Of a DNA stretch of 64,000 nt, positions 51,306 through 60,454 are shown in pieces (position 1 is the first letter of the stretch; every line of letters begins with the position of its first letter). The notes below the pieces were generated by a model. That model was given only the letters and a program-made list of their open reading frames with translations, was not told the origin of the DNA and ran no database searches. Source of the DNA: Anaerococcus provencensis (lineage in GTDB: Bacteria > Bacillota > Clostridia > Tissierellales > Peptoniphilaceae); the NCBI RefSeq assembly GCF_000312365.2, contig NZ_HG003691.1, positions 1-64,000 on the forward strand, in the 5' to 3' direction. The position numbers were made by a program, and so were the translations under genes.

Positions 51306-52220
51306 ATGGATATAGAAAACATGAAAAATTTTATAGAAATATGTAAAAATGATTATAACGTAACTAAGACCAGCGAGAAGGTAAACATCTCACAACCAGC
51401 ACTTAGTAAGATGATTAATCAAATGGAAGATGAATTTAACACAGACATATTTTTAAAAAATAGAGGGAAATTTATAGGATTAACTGAAACTGGTAAGATA
51501 ATTTTTAGCAGATTTCAAGAGATAGTAAGCTCGTACAACTTATTAAAATTGCAAGTTTCTGAAGTAGAACAGGGATACTCTAAAGATATAAAAATAGGTG
51601 TTTCACCAAAGGTTTTGGACATTCTCATGAAAGACAATATTTATAAGCTTTATGAGAATAACGATTTATCAATTGAATTTGTCGAAGGAGATATAGAGTA
51701 TCTAATTAATGAATTTGTGAATAAAAAAATAGATATTATTGTAATTCTTTCATTAAATGAATTAGACTCGTCCGAGTACTATTCAATTAGAATAGCTACG
51801 AGTGAATATGTTGCTATAATGAATAAAAATCATATTTTGGGGAATAATAATAAAATTAAATGGCATGATCTTGAAAATATGAAAATAGCTACTCCTACAA
51901 AATCAAGTCAGACGTATCGTATGATTATGGAAAAGATTAATAATAAAAAAATTACGCTAAAAAATATTTTTACACTATCCTCAGATAAGATGTTAATAGA
52001 GCTCCCAATTAATGAAGATATTATTACTATACTGCCAGAAAATTTTTATTATGAGTACAATTTAGATGATGATATAATAATGAAAAAATTTGAAAAGACT
52101 GAATATTGGCATGTTGATATGTATGTTTCTAAAGAAGACAAAGAACTTAATTCAAATACTTACAAAGTTTTTGAAAAATTGGGATATCTACTAAATATGA
52201 ATACACATGGAGAGTTATAG
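51306..52220 (+). CDS. LysR-family transcriptional regulator
   Basis: A 304-aa regulator with N-terminal winged helix (NMKNFIEICKNDYNVTKTSE, SQPALSKMINQMEDEF) and a LysR effector domain from about residue 90 on. Same strand, 24 bp after the DASS gene, so probably in the same transcript as the acid-use operon it is expected to control. Very AT-rich, with many ATA and AAA codons. Confidence 0.85.
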   Translation: MDIENMKNFIEICKNDYNVTKTSEKVNISQPALSKMINQMEDEFNTDIFLKNRGKFIGLTETGKIIFSRFQEIVSSYNLLKLQVSEVEQGYSKDIKIGVSPKVLDILMKDNIYKLYENNDLSIEFVEGDIEYLINEFVNKKIDIIVILSLNELDSSEYYSIRIATSEYVAIMNKNHILGNNNKIKWHDLENMKIATPTKSSQTYRMIMEKINNKKITLKNIFTLSSDKMLIELPINEDIITILPENFYYEYNLDDDIIMKKFEKTEYWHVDMYVSKEDKELNSNTYKVFEKLGYLLNMNTHGEL

Positions 52221-52390
52221 AATTTTATGGTAGTAAATAGTTTATAAAATTATAATATAGTGTATTAGTACATTTTGTAATCTATTTATGATAATTCAAA
52301 ATACTAAAATATTATAAAGGATATATTTTGTATAGCTCGTGAAAAAAATTTAACACCTTAGTCTATTATATATAAAAGGGTTGTACGATA

Positions 52391-52438
52391 AATCGTGTTA
52401 GAAGAGGTTATGAAACTTCTTCTGATGCGATTTTTTTG
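52391..52438 (+). terminator. Terminator of the acid-use island
   Basis: AATCG...AGAAG pairs with CTTCT...CGATT around a loop, followed by seven T. Confidence 0.65.
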
Positions 52439-52663
52439 TTACTGAAAACATCTTAAAATATATTGGTTTTATTAATTTTTTTTATTTATGAATGCTCAAA
52501 TGGATTAATTTGAAGTATTAACAACTATGTTATTGTATTAAAAAGAGTAGTTGTTGACTATAGACTACTTGTTAGTTAAAGAATTAAAATATTTCTTACT
52601 AGAAAATTTATTAATGCAAGTTGATTAAAAGTAGGTCATTTGAGAAACATTTATTAAACTTAT

Positions 52664-52702
52664 GTAAAAAAATTCCATGGATAGTAATTCCTATCCATGG
52701 AA
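52664..52702 (-). terminator. Terminator downstream of the MATE gene
   Basis: Perfect 12-bp stem TTCCATGGATAG (52673-52684) / CTATCCATGGAA (52691-52702), loop of 6. On the minus strand it is followed by TTTTTTT, so it serves the leftward MATE gene, 84 bp after its stop. Confidence 0.8.
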
Positions 52703-52785
52703 GAGTATTTGGTTAATTATTATTTACCAACACTATTTGACATAGAGCCTATTTTGCCTTCTCTAAACTAGGTCATTTTTTTATT

Positions 52786-54126
52786 CTAGATTTTTAGGTC
52801 TACCCATTTTCCTTGCTTAAACCTATGTCTTAGACCGATAAATCTACTGGTTTGGTCTGATAAAATACCTATCCAGATTCCGTCTAAGCCTAGTTTTAAC
52901 ATATTTACAGTAATCAATGTTACTGCAGTTCTGATTATGGATACAGATACAATAGCTACTGCCAAGGTGTATTTAACATCTCCTGCTGACCTTAGTGAAC
53001 CACCAAAGATAACTTGGAGTACTTGCATTATAACTATGAATCCAAGATATTTTATAATGATAAGACTTTGGTCGGCCAAGGATTGGTCGGAAAAGAATAG
53101 TCCAAATATAGATCTACCAAATATAAAGAATATGGCAGATATGGTTAAACTCATTATAAGACCTATTTGCTGGCAGGCCCTGCCGTAGACTATGGCCTCA
53201 TCTTTATTGCCAGCTCCAAGGGAGTTGCCTGTGAGGGTGATTACAGCAACACTCATTCCATCTCCAAAGGAGAATGATAAGCTTAGTAAGTTCATGCCTA
53301 CATTGTGGAGGGCGAAGCTTTCTGTTCCTAGCCTTGCTGCTGTAAGAGCTGTAACGAAAAATCCAATTCTCATTGACATAATTTCAATAAAAATATTAAC
53401 CCCGAGTCTAGAGATTTCCTTAGAAATTGTCTTATCAATTTTCATAGGAACTTTTTTCATCTCTCTAAAGTTTAGGTAGGAATTGCGCTTACTTAGGGAG
53501 TAGAAGCACATAATCATTTCTACAACTGTACCTAGGACTGTAGCTATAGCAGCTCCCTTTGTTCCTAGGGCAGGAAAGCCTAAGTTTCCTTGGATTAGTA
53601 GGTAGTTGAATATAATATTTACTATTGATGCTACAAGGTTTGTTACAAAGGCAATCTGTGTGTTGCCAGCACCCCTGTGGGCAGAGTTTATGCACCAGCA
53701 TATAGCATTAAAAACTGTTCCAAGGATTATTATGACAAAATATTCCTTGGCCATTTCGTGGGTTTCTTCTGTGGATCCTGCAAATTCTAGGATAGGATCG
53801 GCAAATGCCACCATTACGACTGTCACTATGATGACAAAAATCATAGATATGAGTAGAGAAGTAACTAGGGTTTGGTTGGCTTTTTCCCTATTTCCTTCTC
53901 CTTGGCGCCTAGCAACTAGAGCTGATACTGCACTAGTTATTGCAAAAAATACAGTAAGAGCCAAGAATTTTGGCTGAGTTGTAAGACCTATGGCAGCTAC
54001 AGCTGAAGGTCCAAGGCCAGAAATCATAAAGGTATCTATGATACCTGCTAGTGCTATAAAAAAGGATTCAAATACAGCTGGCCAAGCTATAGATAGGGCT
54101 CTTCGGTAATATTTTTTATCAAGCAT
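52786..54126 (-). CDS. MATE-family efflux transporter
   Basis: A 446-aa membrane protein with 12 helices in two homologous halves (IAWPAVFESFFIALAGIID early; a matching SMRIGFFVTALTAAR later). It is most like the NorM/DinF group exporting cationic drugs with Na+ or H+. Start at 54126 follows GGAGGA by 7 bp and overlaps the kinase stop by 8 bp; a longer frame (54162) lies inside the kinase gene. Confidence 0.87.
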   Translation of the reverse strand: MLDKKYYRRALSIAWPAVFESFFIALAGIIDTFMISGLGPSAVAAIGLTTQPKFLALTVFFAITSAVSALVARRQGEGNREKANQTLVTSLLISMIFVIIVTVVMVAFADPILEFAGSTEETHEMAKEYFVIIILGTVFNAICWCINSAHRGAGNTQIAFVTNLVASIVNIIFNYLLIQGNLGFPALGTKGAAIATVLGTVVEMIMCFYSLSKRNSYLNFREMKKVPMKIDKTISKEISRLGVNIFIEIMSMRIGFFVTALTAARLGTESFALHNVGMNLLSLSFSFGDGMSVAVITLTGNSLGAGNKDEAIVYGRACQQIGLIMSLTISAIFFIFGRSIFGLFFSDQSLADQSLIIIKYLGFIVIMQVLQVIFGGSLRSAGDVKYTLAVAIVSVSIIRTAVTLITVNMLKLGLDGIWIGILSDQTSRFIGLRHRFKQGKWVDLKI

Positions 54127-54892
54127 GGCAAGCTCCTCCAATCTTTGGAAGGATTGCTTCAATTGCTATTGAAATATTATCCTTATAGTCCTCATTTTGT
54201 ATACTGAGTATCTTGCTCATATCTTCTACTGTTTTTTCTACTGATAGATTAAAATCGCAAGTATCTAGATAATAATTAATAAACAAGCCATCAAAAAGAT
54301 CACCTGTTCCAGCGTATTTTGCATCTAATTTTTCATAATAAACCCTATGAAGCTTATCTGAAATGCCTAGAGTGTAGGATTTATTATCTTCTTCTATACT
54401 TGTTATGACATATTTTTTGTCGTTTTCTATCAAATCATCAAAATTATTCAAGCCTAAGAGGCTTGCTTCGGTATAATTTGGAAGAATAATATCAGCGTAT
54501 GCTAGAATTTCCTTATATATTTGTATTTTCTCATCACCAAGTCCTGGATAAAGCGAACCATCGTCACCCATAATAGGGTCCAAGATGACTAAAACTTCAT
54601 CGGGTATAGATTTTAGATAATCAACTATGATATTTTTTTGCTCTATATTTTCTATATATCCAATTAAAACAAGGTCAAAGTTAAAATCTAACTTCTTCCA
54701 TACATTTAAGCAATCTTTTATGTATTTATTAGTATCAAGTACTGCAACGTTGCCCAGAGAAAAGTTATGTGAAATCAGAGCGGTGGGCAGAAAGTAAACA
54801 TCGTGGCCTGCATGGGATAGAACAGGATCAACCATATTGCCAGCTATCTTACCCCTTGATACGAAATCATTTATAAGTAATATTTGACTCAT
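54119..54892 (-). CDS. Pyridoxal/pyridoxamine kinase-like protein
   Basis: A 257-aa ribokinase-superfamily kinase, probably forming pyridoxal 5'-phosphate. NDFVSRGKIAGNMV replaces the usual GHVGN-type start of PdxK/PdxY, while DPIMGDDGSLYPG, LPNYTEASLL and the catalytic GTGDLFDG (Asp as base) are typical. First gene of a unit with the MATE pump. Substrate is inferred from family resemblance. Confidence 0.8.
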   Translation of the reverse strand: MSQILLINDFVSRGKIAGNMVDPVLSHAGHDVYFLPTALISHNFSLGNVAVLDTNKYIKDCLNVWKKLDFNFDLVLIGYIENIEQKNIIVDYLKSIPDEVLVILDPIMGDDGSLYPGLGDEKIQIYKEILAYADIILPNYTEASLLGLNNFDDLIENDKKYVITSIEEDNKSYTLGISDKLHRVYYEKLDAKYAGTGDLFDGLFINYYLDTCDFNLSVEKTVEDMSKILSIQNEDYKDNISIAIEAILPKIGGACHA

Positions 54893-54975
54893 TATTTTTT
54901 TACTCCTTATTCTATAGTATTCATTATCCTATTTTTTTCTTTAACTTAAAGGGGGAAATTTGCTATAATATTATT

Positions 54976-56568
54976 ATGAATAATGAATATGTAAAGATAA
55001 TGGAAAAAATAAATGGAAATAAGTATGTTAAAAAAACAAAAAAATCCTTGCTTTCCCTAGTATTTAGTAGAGCAGGTGTATTTATTTTGTTGATACTTCT
55101 TCAAATAGGATTTATGATATACCTCTACCATTACATAAATATCGATGTATCTTTATTGATAGGAGGAGATACGGTACTAAGAATAGTTATAATGCTTATA
55201 ATTCTAAATATGGATTCCATAAACCCTTCTTATAAAAATTCTTGGTTTATACTAATTGCAATCTTTCCAAGTTTATCTACAGCTGTGTTTTTGCTCGACC
55301 ACTTAAGCGTTGGTTATAAAAAAGAGCAAAAAAGAGTCCTGGACTTAGAAAAAGTTTCTAGGAAACTTTATAACAGAGATTTATCTTTGGTATATGAACT
55401 AAAAGAAAACGACAAAGACTTATACAACTACCAAAACTACTTTTATGATTTGGGTGGTTTTGTGACCTATGATAAGACATCCACAAAATATTATCCAGTT
55501 GGTGAGGATGTATTTGCTGATATAATAAAAGCTATAAGAGGAGCCAAAGACTTCATTTTTATAGAAATTTTTATAATCTCCTACGGCTATATGTGGGGAA
55601 CCATCCTTGAAGAACTAGTTAAAAAAGTTGAAGAGGGGGTAGAAGTTAGGCTTTTATTTGATGGGACCAATTCTCTAGTAAGGGTTAAGTCTAACTTTGT
55701 TGAAGAGATGAATTCGCTTGGAATAAAGTGCAAGGTATTTTCACCAATGATTCCAATCGTATCAACCTACTACAACAACAGAGACCACAGGAAGATATTT
55801 GTCATTGATAATGAATACGCCTTTACAGGCGGGATAAACTTGGCTGATGAGTATATAAATGTATATGAAAGGTTTGGCCATTGGAAAGATTGTGGTCTAA
55901 GGCTAAAGGGAGCTGCAGTAGAATCTCTCACCTTGATGTTTCTACAAATGTGGTCTGATTCTCCTGAAGAAGTGGATACTTTTGCTAGATACTTGCCAAG
56001 AAAATCTGATCCAGACGGAGCTGGCTTATGCATACCATTTTCTGATAGTCCAATGGATGATGAGTACTTTGCTAAAAATTCCATCCTAACCATGCTAAAC
56101 AATTCCACAGACTATGTATATTTTATGACGCCTTATCTAATCCTCGAAGATGAGATAATAAATGCCATCACTAATGCTACAAAAAGGGGGGTAGATGTTA
56201 GGATTTGTATGCCTCATATACCGGATAAGAAAATAGCCTTTGCCTTGGCAAAAAGTCACTATGTACATTTGATATCAAATGGCGTGAGAATATATGAATA
56301 TACGCCTGGTTTTTGCCACTCCAAAGTTTGGCTATCTGATGACTCAAGTGCCTTTGTCGGCACCATCAATCTTGACTACAGAGCCTTATACTTAAACTTT
56401 GAGTGTGGGGTTTGGATGAAAGATACATCTGCTATTGGTCAAATCAAAGAAGACTTTGATGTATTTTTCTCTATAGGAAGCCCAATAAGTCTAGAAGATG
56501 CCCAAAATAGACCTTTGATAACTAAGGCAGTGGGATATGTAGCAAAACCATTTGCAACCTTGTTTTAA
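54976..56568 (+). CDS. cls: Cardiolipin synthase
   Basis: A 530-aa membrane enzyme making cardiolipin from two phosphatidylglycerols. Two or three N-terminal helices (about residues 28-115) precede two phospholipase D motifs: DHRKIFVIDNEYAFTGG (HxKxxxxD, about 265) and CHSKVWLSDDSSAFVGT (about 450). Full length for Firmicute Cls. Single gene with its own short leader, ending at a terminator. Confidence 0.92.
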   Translation: MNNEYVKIMEKINGNKYVKKTKKSLLSLVFSRAGVFILLILLQIGFMIYLYHYINIDVSLLIGGDTVLRIVIMLIILNMDSINPSYKNSWFILIAIFPSLSTAVFLLDHLSVGYKKEQKRVLDLEKVSRKLYNRDLSLVYELKENDKDLYNYQNYFYDLGGFVTYDKTSTKYYPVGEDVFADIIKAIRGAKDFIFIEIFIISYGYMWGTILEELVKKVEEGVEVRLLFDGTNSLVRVKSNFVEEMNSLGIKCKVFSPMIPIVSTYYNNRDHRKIFVIDNEYAFTGGINLADEYINVYERFGHWKDCGLRLKGAAVESLTLMFLQMWSDSPEEVDTFARYLPRKSDPDGAGLCIPFSDSPMDDEYFAKNSILTMLNNSTDYVYFMTPYLILEDEIINAITNATKRGVDVRICMPHIPDKKIAFALAKSHYVHLISNGVRIYEYTPGFCHSKVWLSDDSSAFVGTINLDYRALYLNFECGVWMKDTSAIGQIKEDFDVFFSIGSPISLEDAQNRPLITKAVGYVAKPFATLF

Positions 56569-56570
56569 TT

Positions 56571-56593
56571 GAGCACTTATAGTGCTCTTTTTT
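56571..56593 (+). terminator. Terminator of cls
   Basis: GAGCACT-TAT-AGTGCTC followed by TTTTTT. Confidence 0.82.
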
Positions 56594-56603
56594 CTTTGAT
56601 AAA

Positions 56604-56666
56604 TTGACAAATGATATAAAGATGCTATAATTTATTTATAAGGTGTATGGCAACATACCCTACACC
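56604..56666 (+). promoter_or_regulatory. Promoter and candidate operator of the GntR-ABC operon
   Basis: TTGACA (56604-56609), 16-bp spacer, TATAAT (56626-56631). Just downstream, GGTGTATG-GCAA-CATAC-CCT-ACACC (56642-56666) is an interrupted inverted repeat before the ribosome site, suited to binding of a YtrA-like GntR dimer. Confidence 0.65.
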
Positions 56667-56680
56667 AAAAGGAGGATAAA

Positions 56681-57046
56681 TTGTTTGAATTAAATACAAA
56701 TTTGGACACACCTCTTTATATGCAGATAGTTGATCAAACAAAGCTAGCTATTGCAAAGGGATATTTTAGAAATGGCGATAGGTTCCCATCAGTTAGGGAG
56801 CTATCGAGAGAACTATTAGTTAACCAAGCAACAGTTACCAAGGCATTTAAAGAGTTGGATAGGCAAGGAATTATCGAAACTCAGGCAGGAATAGGTACAT
56901 TTATATCCTTTGATGACGCGAAATTCCTAGATAGAATAGATGATTTGAACAAGAAATTAACAGATGATTTTATAGAGGCAAAATATCTAGGCATTACCCT
57001 GGATGATGTTATAAAATTATACGAAAGAGCAGGTAAAGATTTATGA
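56681..57046 (+). CDS. GntR-family regulator (YtrA subfamily)
   Basis: A 121-aa short GntR protein: winged helix (DRFPSVRELSRELLVNQATV and AFKELDRQGIIETQAGIGTF) and a short helical tail without an effector domain, as in YtrA. TTG start 7 bp after AGGAGG. It overlaps the ABC ATPase gene by 4 bp. YtrA-type repressors usually control their linked ABC transporter and respond to cell-wall stress. Confidence 0.88.
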   Translation: MFELNTNLDTPLYMQIVDQTKLAIAKGYFRNGDRFPSVRELSRELLVNQATVTKAFKELDRQGIIETQAGIGTFISFDDAKFLDRIDDLNKKLTDDFIEAKYLGITLDDVIKLYERAGKDL

Positions 57047-57909
57047 TTGTAGAAGCAATCAATGTAAATAAGTCCTTTGATGACAACAAGGTTTTGGACA
57101 ATGTCACTTTTAGTCTAGAAGAGGGAATCATAACAGGACTTGTTGGTAGAAATGGTAGTGGAAAAACCACCCTACTTAAGATAATAGCAGGTATATACAA
57201 AGAAGATTCAGGCAAAATTAAAATAGATGGCAAGTCTTTGGACATCAATCCAAGAACCATAGAAAATTTGGCATATTTGCCAGACAGGTTTGATTATTTC
57301 AATTATTACAAGATTGATCAGCTTCCAGAATACTATGAAATACTTTATCCAACCTTTGACAAAGATTTTTTCAATGACGAAATAGCCAAATTTTCTTACA
57401 ATCCTAAGGCAAATATAAGAAACCTTTCAAAGGGCGAGAAAAACCTTCTTGGTCTTATCTGTGTCCTTGCATCAAATGCCAAGGTCATCTTGGTGGATGA
57501 GGTTTTAGATGGGATGGATATCCTAAATAGACGTCGCATCATCGAATACTTATTGGATGCTAAGGACAAGGGTTGTGCTGTCTTTGCATCAAGCCACGAA
57601 CTATCTGATCTATCTGGTATTTGTGATGAGATTTACTACCTATCAAAAGAGGGAGTACTTAACAAGACTCATGATGATGAGAAACTTTCTCTAAATAAGC
57701 TACAAGTTGTAGTAAAGGATAAATTGCCTGAAAATATAAGAAATAAATCGGTCATTATATCAAATATTGGTAGGGTCTATACCATACTTATTGATGCTAA
57801 GGGCGAATTTTTAGATGAACTTTTGGCTGATTCTGATATAGTCCAATATGACAAGCTAGAAGTAAAGGTGGAAGACTACTTCTACCTAGAAGAAGGAGCT
57901 AGAAAATGA
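57043..57909 (+). CDS. ABC transporter ATPase (YtrB-like)
   Basis: A 288-aa ATPase. Walker A GRNGSGKTT (about residue 36), signature NLSKGEKNL (degenerate SKGE), Walker B VILVDEVLDGMD and switch His in ASSHELSD. The NLSKGEKN signature and C-terminal extra domain of 70 residues fit YtrB/BcrA-type transporters. Overlaps both neighbours by 4 bp. Confidence 0.87.
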   Translation: MIVEAINVNKSFDDNKVLDNVTFSLEEGIITGLVGRNGSGKTTLLKIIAGIYKEDSGKIKIDGKSLDINPRTIENLAYLPDRFDYFNYYKIDQLPEYYEILYPTFDKDFFNDEIAKFSYNPKANIRNLSKGEKNLLGLICVLASNAKVILVDEVLDGMDILNRRRIIEYLLDAKDKGCAVFASSHELSDLSGICDEIYYLSKEGVLNKTHDDEKLSLNKLQVVVKDKLPENIRNKSVIISNIGRVYTILIDAKGEFLDELLADSDIVQYDKLEVKVEDYFYLEEGARK

Positions 57910-59150
57910 GTGATTTTAAAAACTTATTTAAGATTACCGTAAAAAGATATGGAATCTGGATATTATTGATATCCTTAATGATTGCCATGACATACGGTTT
58001 ACAATCTAGGGCAAGGCTAAAAAATGAAGCAGAAAATCTAAGGGGTTCTGTAAATGTCATGGCTGAAGATTTGGATACAAGCATCGATAATGAAGGTAAA
58101 ATAACAAAAGAGTATTTGGATGAGGCTTCTACTATAGCTGATAAGTATGCCGAAAAATATGGAATCCTTACAGATGATCAAATGAAAAATCTTGCTGATG
58201 AAGATTGGAATGATTATTCTGATAAGGCCATAAATAAGTATGGGTCCAAGTTTTGGGAATATGAATCAAATTATAGGACTTTTCAAAATATCAAAGAATC
58301 CAACTTAGAAGTTTCTAATATCTTTACTTATTATATTGAAGACACTGCGTTTGGTATAGTAGTTCTAGTTGCTATTTTGGCTATGCTTATAACTTCACTA
58401 GAACAGTCATTGTCCTTTTATGATTTCACCTTGATGTTTCCATGGAAGAAAAGAGATGAGGTTTGGATGAAGGCTCTAGTTGTATTTATAATTGGCCTAG
58501 CTATGTTTTTAATCAATTTGCTTTTAAATATAGCAATGATTAGCTCATCAGATTTTGCACCTTTGATGGATTTTTCAAAATTAGGAGATCCTATCTTACA
58601 ATCAATCCTATTAATATTTGCCACAAGTTTTATCACTGTATCTACAGGTATGATCGCAGGAAACTTTCTAGGCCATGCAGGTCTTGGCATCATTGCCATA
58701 GGATCCATAGAACTACTAAGATATATAGTTAATGTATTTTTGACAATTTTTGCTCCAAATTTTGCGAGCAGCATGTATAGTAGTTTTTCCAAATTTGTTG
58801 AAAATTTACCGGGCGTATTAAAGCCATTTTTCTCCCTAATCAACGTAAAGATGGATTATCCAACTATAATAGGTTATATAATTGTGGCTGGACTTTGGAC
58901 CTTGCTCGCCTATCTAATCAACAGCAAATCATCTTCAGAAAAATCTGGTTACCTAATAATATCAAAGCCAGTTGAATATGTTGCCAAGATTTGGGGTATA
59001 TTATCATTTACAACAGTTTTATACTTAATAGGTTCAGCTCCAATCAGTGGCATGGGAAGTATGATACTAGAGCTTATAATATATGTAGTTGCACTCTTGA
59101 TAAGTATAAAACTATTTGATATTCTATTTAAAGTAAGACTTAAATTTTAG
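57906..59150 (+). CDS. ABC transporter membrane subunit (ABC-2 like)
   Basis: A 414-aa membrane protein. An N-terminal helix (about residues 14-32) is followed by a roughly 115-residue outside domain, then at least six helices. No family signature beyond ABC-2-like layout. Role inferred from the 4-bp overlap with the ATPase: transport partner regulated by the GntR protein, possibly in cell-envelope stress. Confidence 0.75.
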   Translation: MSDFKNLFKITVKRYGIWILLISLMIAMTYGLQSRARLKNEAENLRGSVNVMAEDLDTSIDNEGKITKEYLDEASTIADKYAEKYGILTDDQMKNLADEDWNDYSDKAINKYGSKFWEYESNYRTFQNIKESNLEVSNIFTYYIEDTAFGIVVLVAILAMLITSLEQSLSFYDFTLMFPWKKRDEVWMKALVVFIIGLAMFLINLLLNIAMISSSDFAPLMDFSKLGDPILQSILLIFATSFITVSTGMIAGNFLGHAGLGIIAIGSIELLRYIVNVFLTIFAPNFASSMYSSFSKFVENLPGVLKPFFSLINVKMDYPTIIGYIIVAGLWTLLAYLINSKSSSEKSGYLIISKPVEYVAKIWGILSFTTVLYLIGSAPISGMGSMILELIIYVVALLISIKLFDILFKVRLKF

Positions 59151-59167
59151 ACTTTAAGGAGAACTTT

Positions 59168-59614
59168 ATGGCAAAAGATCGATTAACTTGGGATGAATAT
59201 TTTATGAATCTAGCTATCACAGTGTCAGAACGTGGCACTTGTGATAGGGCTTATGTAGGTTGTGTTATAGTAAATGAAGATAATAGGATAGTAACTACAG
59301 GTTACAATGGCTCTATAAAAGGCAATCCTCATTGTGATGAGATAGGACATACCATGCGTGATGGCCACTGTATAGCAACCATCCATGCTGAAATGAACGC
59401 ACTTTTGTATTGTGCCAAGGAGGGTATTTCAGTAAATGGCTGCAAGGCTTATGTGACTCATTTCCCTTGCCTAAACTGTACAAAAAGCTTAATCCAAGCA
59501 GGAATAAAACAGATTTACTATAAAGAGGCTTACAGGGTAGATGAATATGCGATAGAGCTTCTAGAACGCAATAATATAAGCTATGAAAAGATTGAACTGC
59601 CAGATTTAGATTAG
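59168..59614 (+). CDS. dCMP deaminase (ComEB-like)
   Basis: A 148-aa zinc deaminase turning dCMP into dUMP for thymidylate synthesis. Zinc motifs: [11 protein letters not shown] (HAE, catalytic Glu) and [12 protein letters not shown] (PCxxC). The N-terminal [13 protein letters not shown] and the [14 protein letters not shown] stretch are typical of the ComEB/dCMP deaminase group. Eight bases separate it from udp; both serve pyrimidine salvage. Confidence 0.9.
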   Translation: MAKDRLTWDEYFMNLAITVSERGTCDRAYVGCVIVNEDNRIVTTGYNGSIKGNPHCDEIGHTMRDGHCIATIHAEMNALLYCAKEGISVNGCKAYVTHFPCLNCTKSLIQAGIKQIYYKEAYRVDEYAIELLERNNISYEKIELPDLD

Positions 59615-59622
59615 GAGAGACT

Positions 59623-60399
59623 ATGCATTATAGCGAAGATAATACCCAATATCATGTGGGTGTAAATGAAGATATGATTGGCGAGTATGTAATATTGCCA
59701 GGAGATCCAAAAAGATGTGAAAAAATTGCAGCATATTTTGACAATCCAAAGTTAGTTGCTGACAGACGTGAATATGTGACCTATACAGGCTATCTTGATG
59801 GGCAAAAAGTTTCTGTAACATCAACAGGAATAGGTGGACCATCAGCTGCCATAGCCATGGAAGAGTTGGTCAAATCAGGAGCCCATACCTTTATCAGGGT
59901 TGGAACCTGTGGTGGCATGCAAACAGAGGTAAAAAGTGGCGATGTGGTAATAGCCAATGCAGCAATAAGGGCAGAAGGTACTAGTCGCGAATACGCTCCA
60001 ATAGAGTTTCCAGCAGTGAGTAATTTTGAAGTGACAAGTGCACTAAAAGATGCTGCGAATTCACTAGAGCAAACCTGCCATGTTGGAGTAGTTCAATGCA
60101 AGGATAGCTTCTATGGCCAACATGAACCAGACAAAATGCCTATTTCCTATGAACTAGAAAATAAGTGGAATGCCTGGGTAAAAATGGGAACTCTTGCAAG
60201 TGAAATGGAATCTGCAGCCCTTTTTACAGTAGCAAACTACCTAAGAGTTAGAGCAGGATCCTGCTTTTTAGTAGTGGCAAACCAAGAAAGAGAAAAACAG
60301 GGCCTAGAAAATCCAGTAGTCCATGACACAGAAATGGCTATCAAAGTAGGCATTGAAGCCTTGAGAAAACTAATAGAAAAAGATAAGAGAAAATTCTAG
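59623..60399 (+). CDS. udp: Uridine phosphorylase
   Basis: A 258-aa nucleoside phosphorylase releasing uracil and ribose-1-phosphate from uridine. NP-I family segments: [14 protein letters not shown] (phosphate-binding Arg), [25 protein letters not shown], and [18 protein letters not shown] (uridine ribose site). Follows the dCMP deaminase; ends at a terminator. Confidence 0.92.
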   Translation: MHYSEDNTQYHVGVNEDMIGEYVILPGDPKRCEKIAAYFDNPKLVADRREYVTYTGYLDGQKVSVTSTGIGGPSAAIAMEELVKSGAHTFIRVGTCGGMQTEVKSGDVVIANAAIRAEGTSREYAPIEFPAVSNFEVTSALKDAANSLEQTCHVGVVQCKDSFYGQHEPDKMPISYELENKWNAWVKMGTLASEMESAALFTVANYLRVRAGSCFLVVANQEREKQGLENPVVHDTEMAIKVGIEALRKLIEKDKRKF

Positions 60400-60411
60400 C
60401 AAAAATTTGCC

Positions 60412-60449
60412 CCTAAGCTTTGCACAAAGTTAAGCTTAGGAGTAATTTT
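60412..60449. terminator. Terminator between udp and the fruK-like gene
   Basis: CCTAAGCTT (60412-60420) pairs with AAGCTTAGG (60432-60440), then AGTAATTTTTT. It can act for both convergent genes. Confidence 0.7.
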
Positions 60450-60454
60450 TTAAT

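Larger units (their letters stand above)
52221..52785. other. 565-bp AT-rich intergenic region
   Basis: It carries two terminators (entered separately) closing the LysR operon from the left and the MATE gene from the right. AGTAGT-TGTTGACTATAG-ACTACT (about 52546-52569) is an inverted repeat around a TTGACT. No open frame of note. Confidence 0.55.

Noticed and set aside
52673..52702. Perfect 12-bp hairpin as a mobile-element end
   Set aside because: It is followed by a T-run on the minus strand just after the MATE gene, so a terminator explains it.
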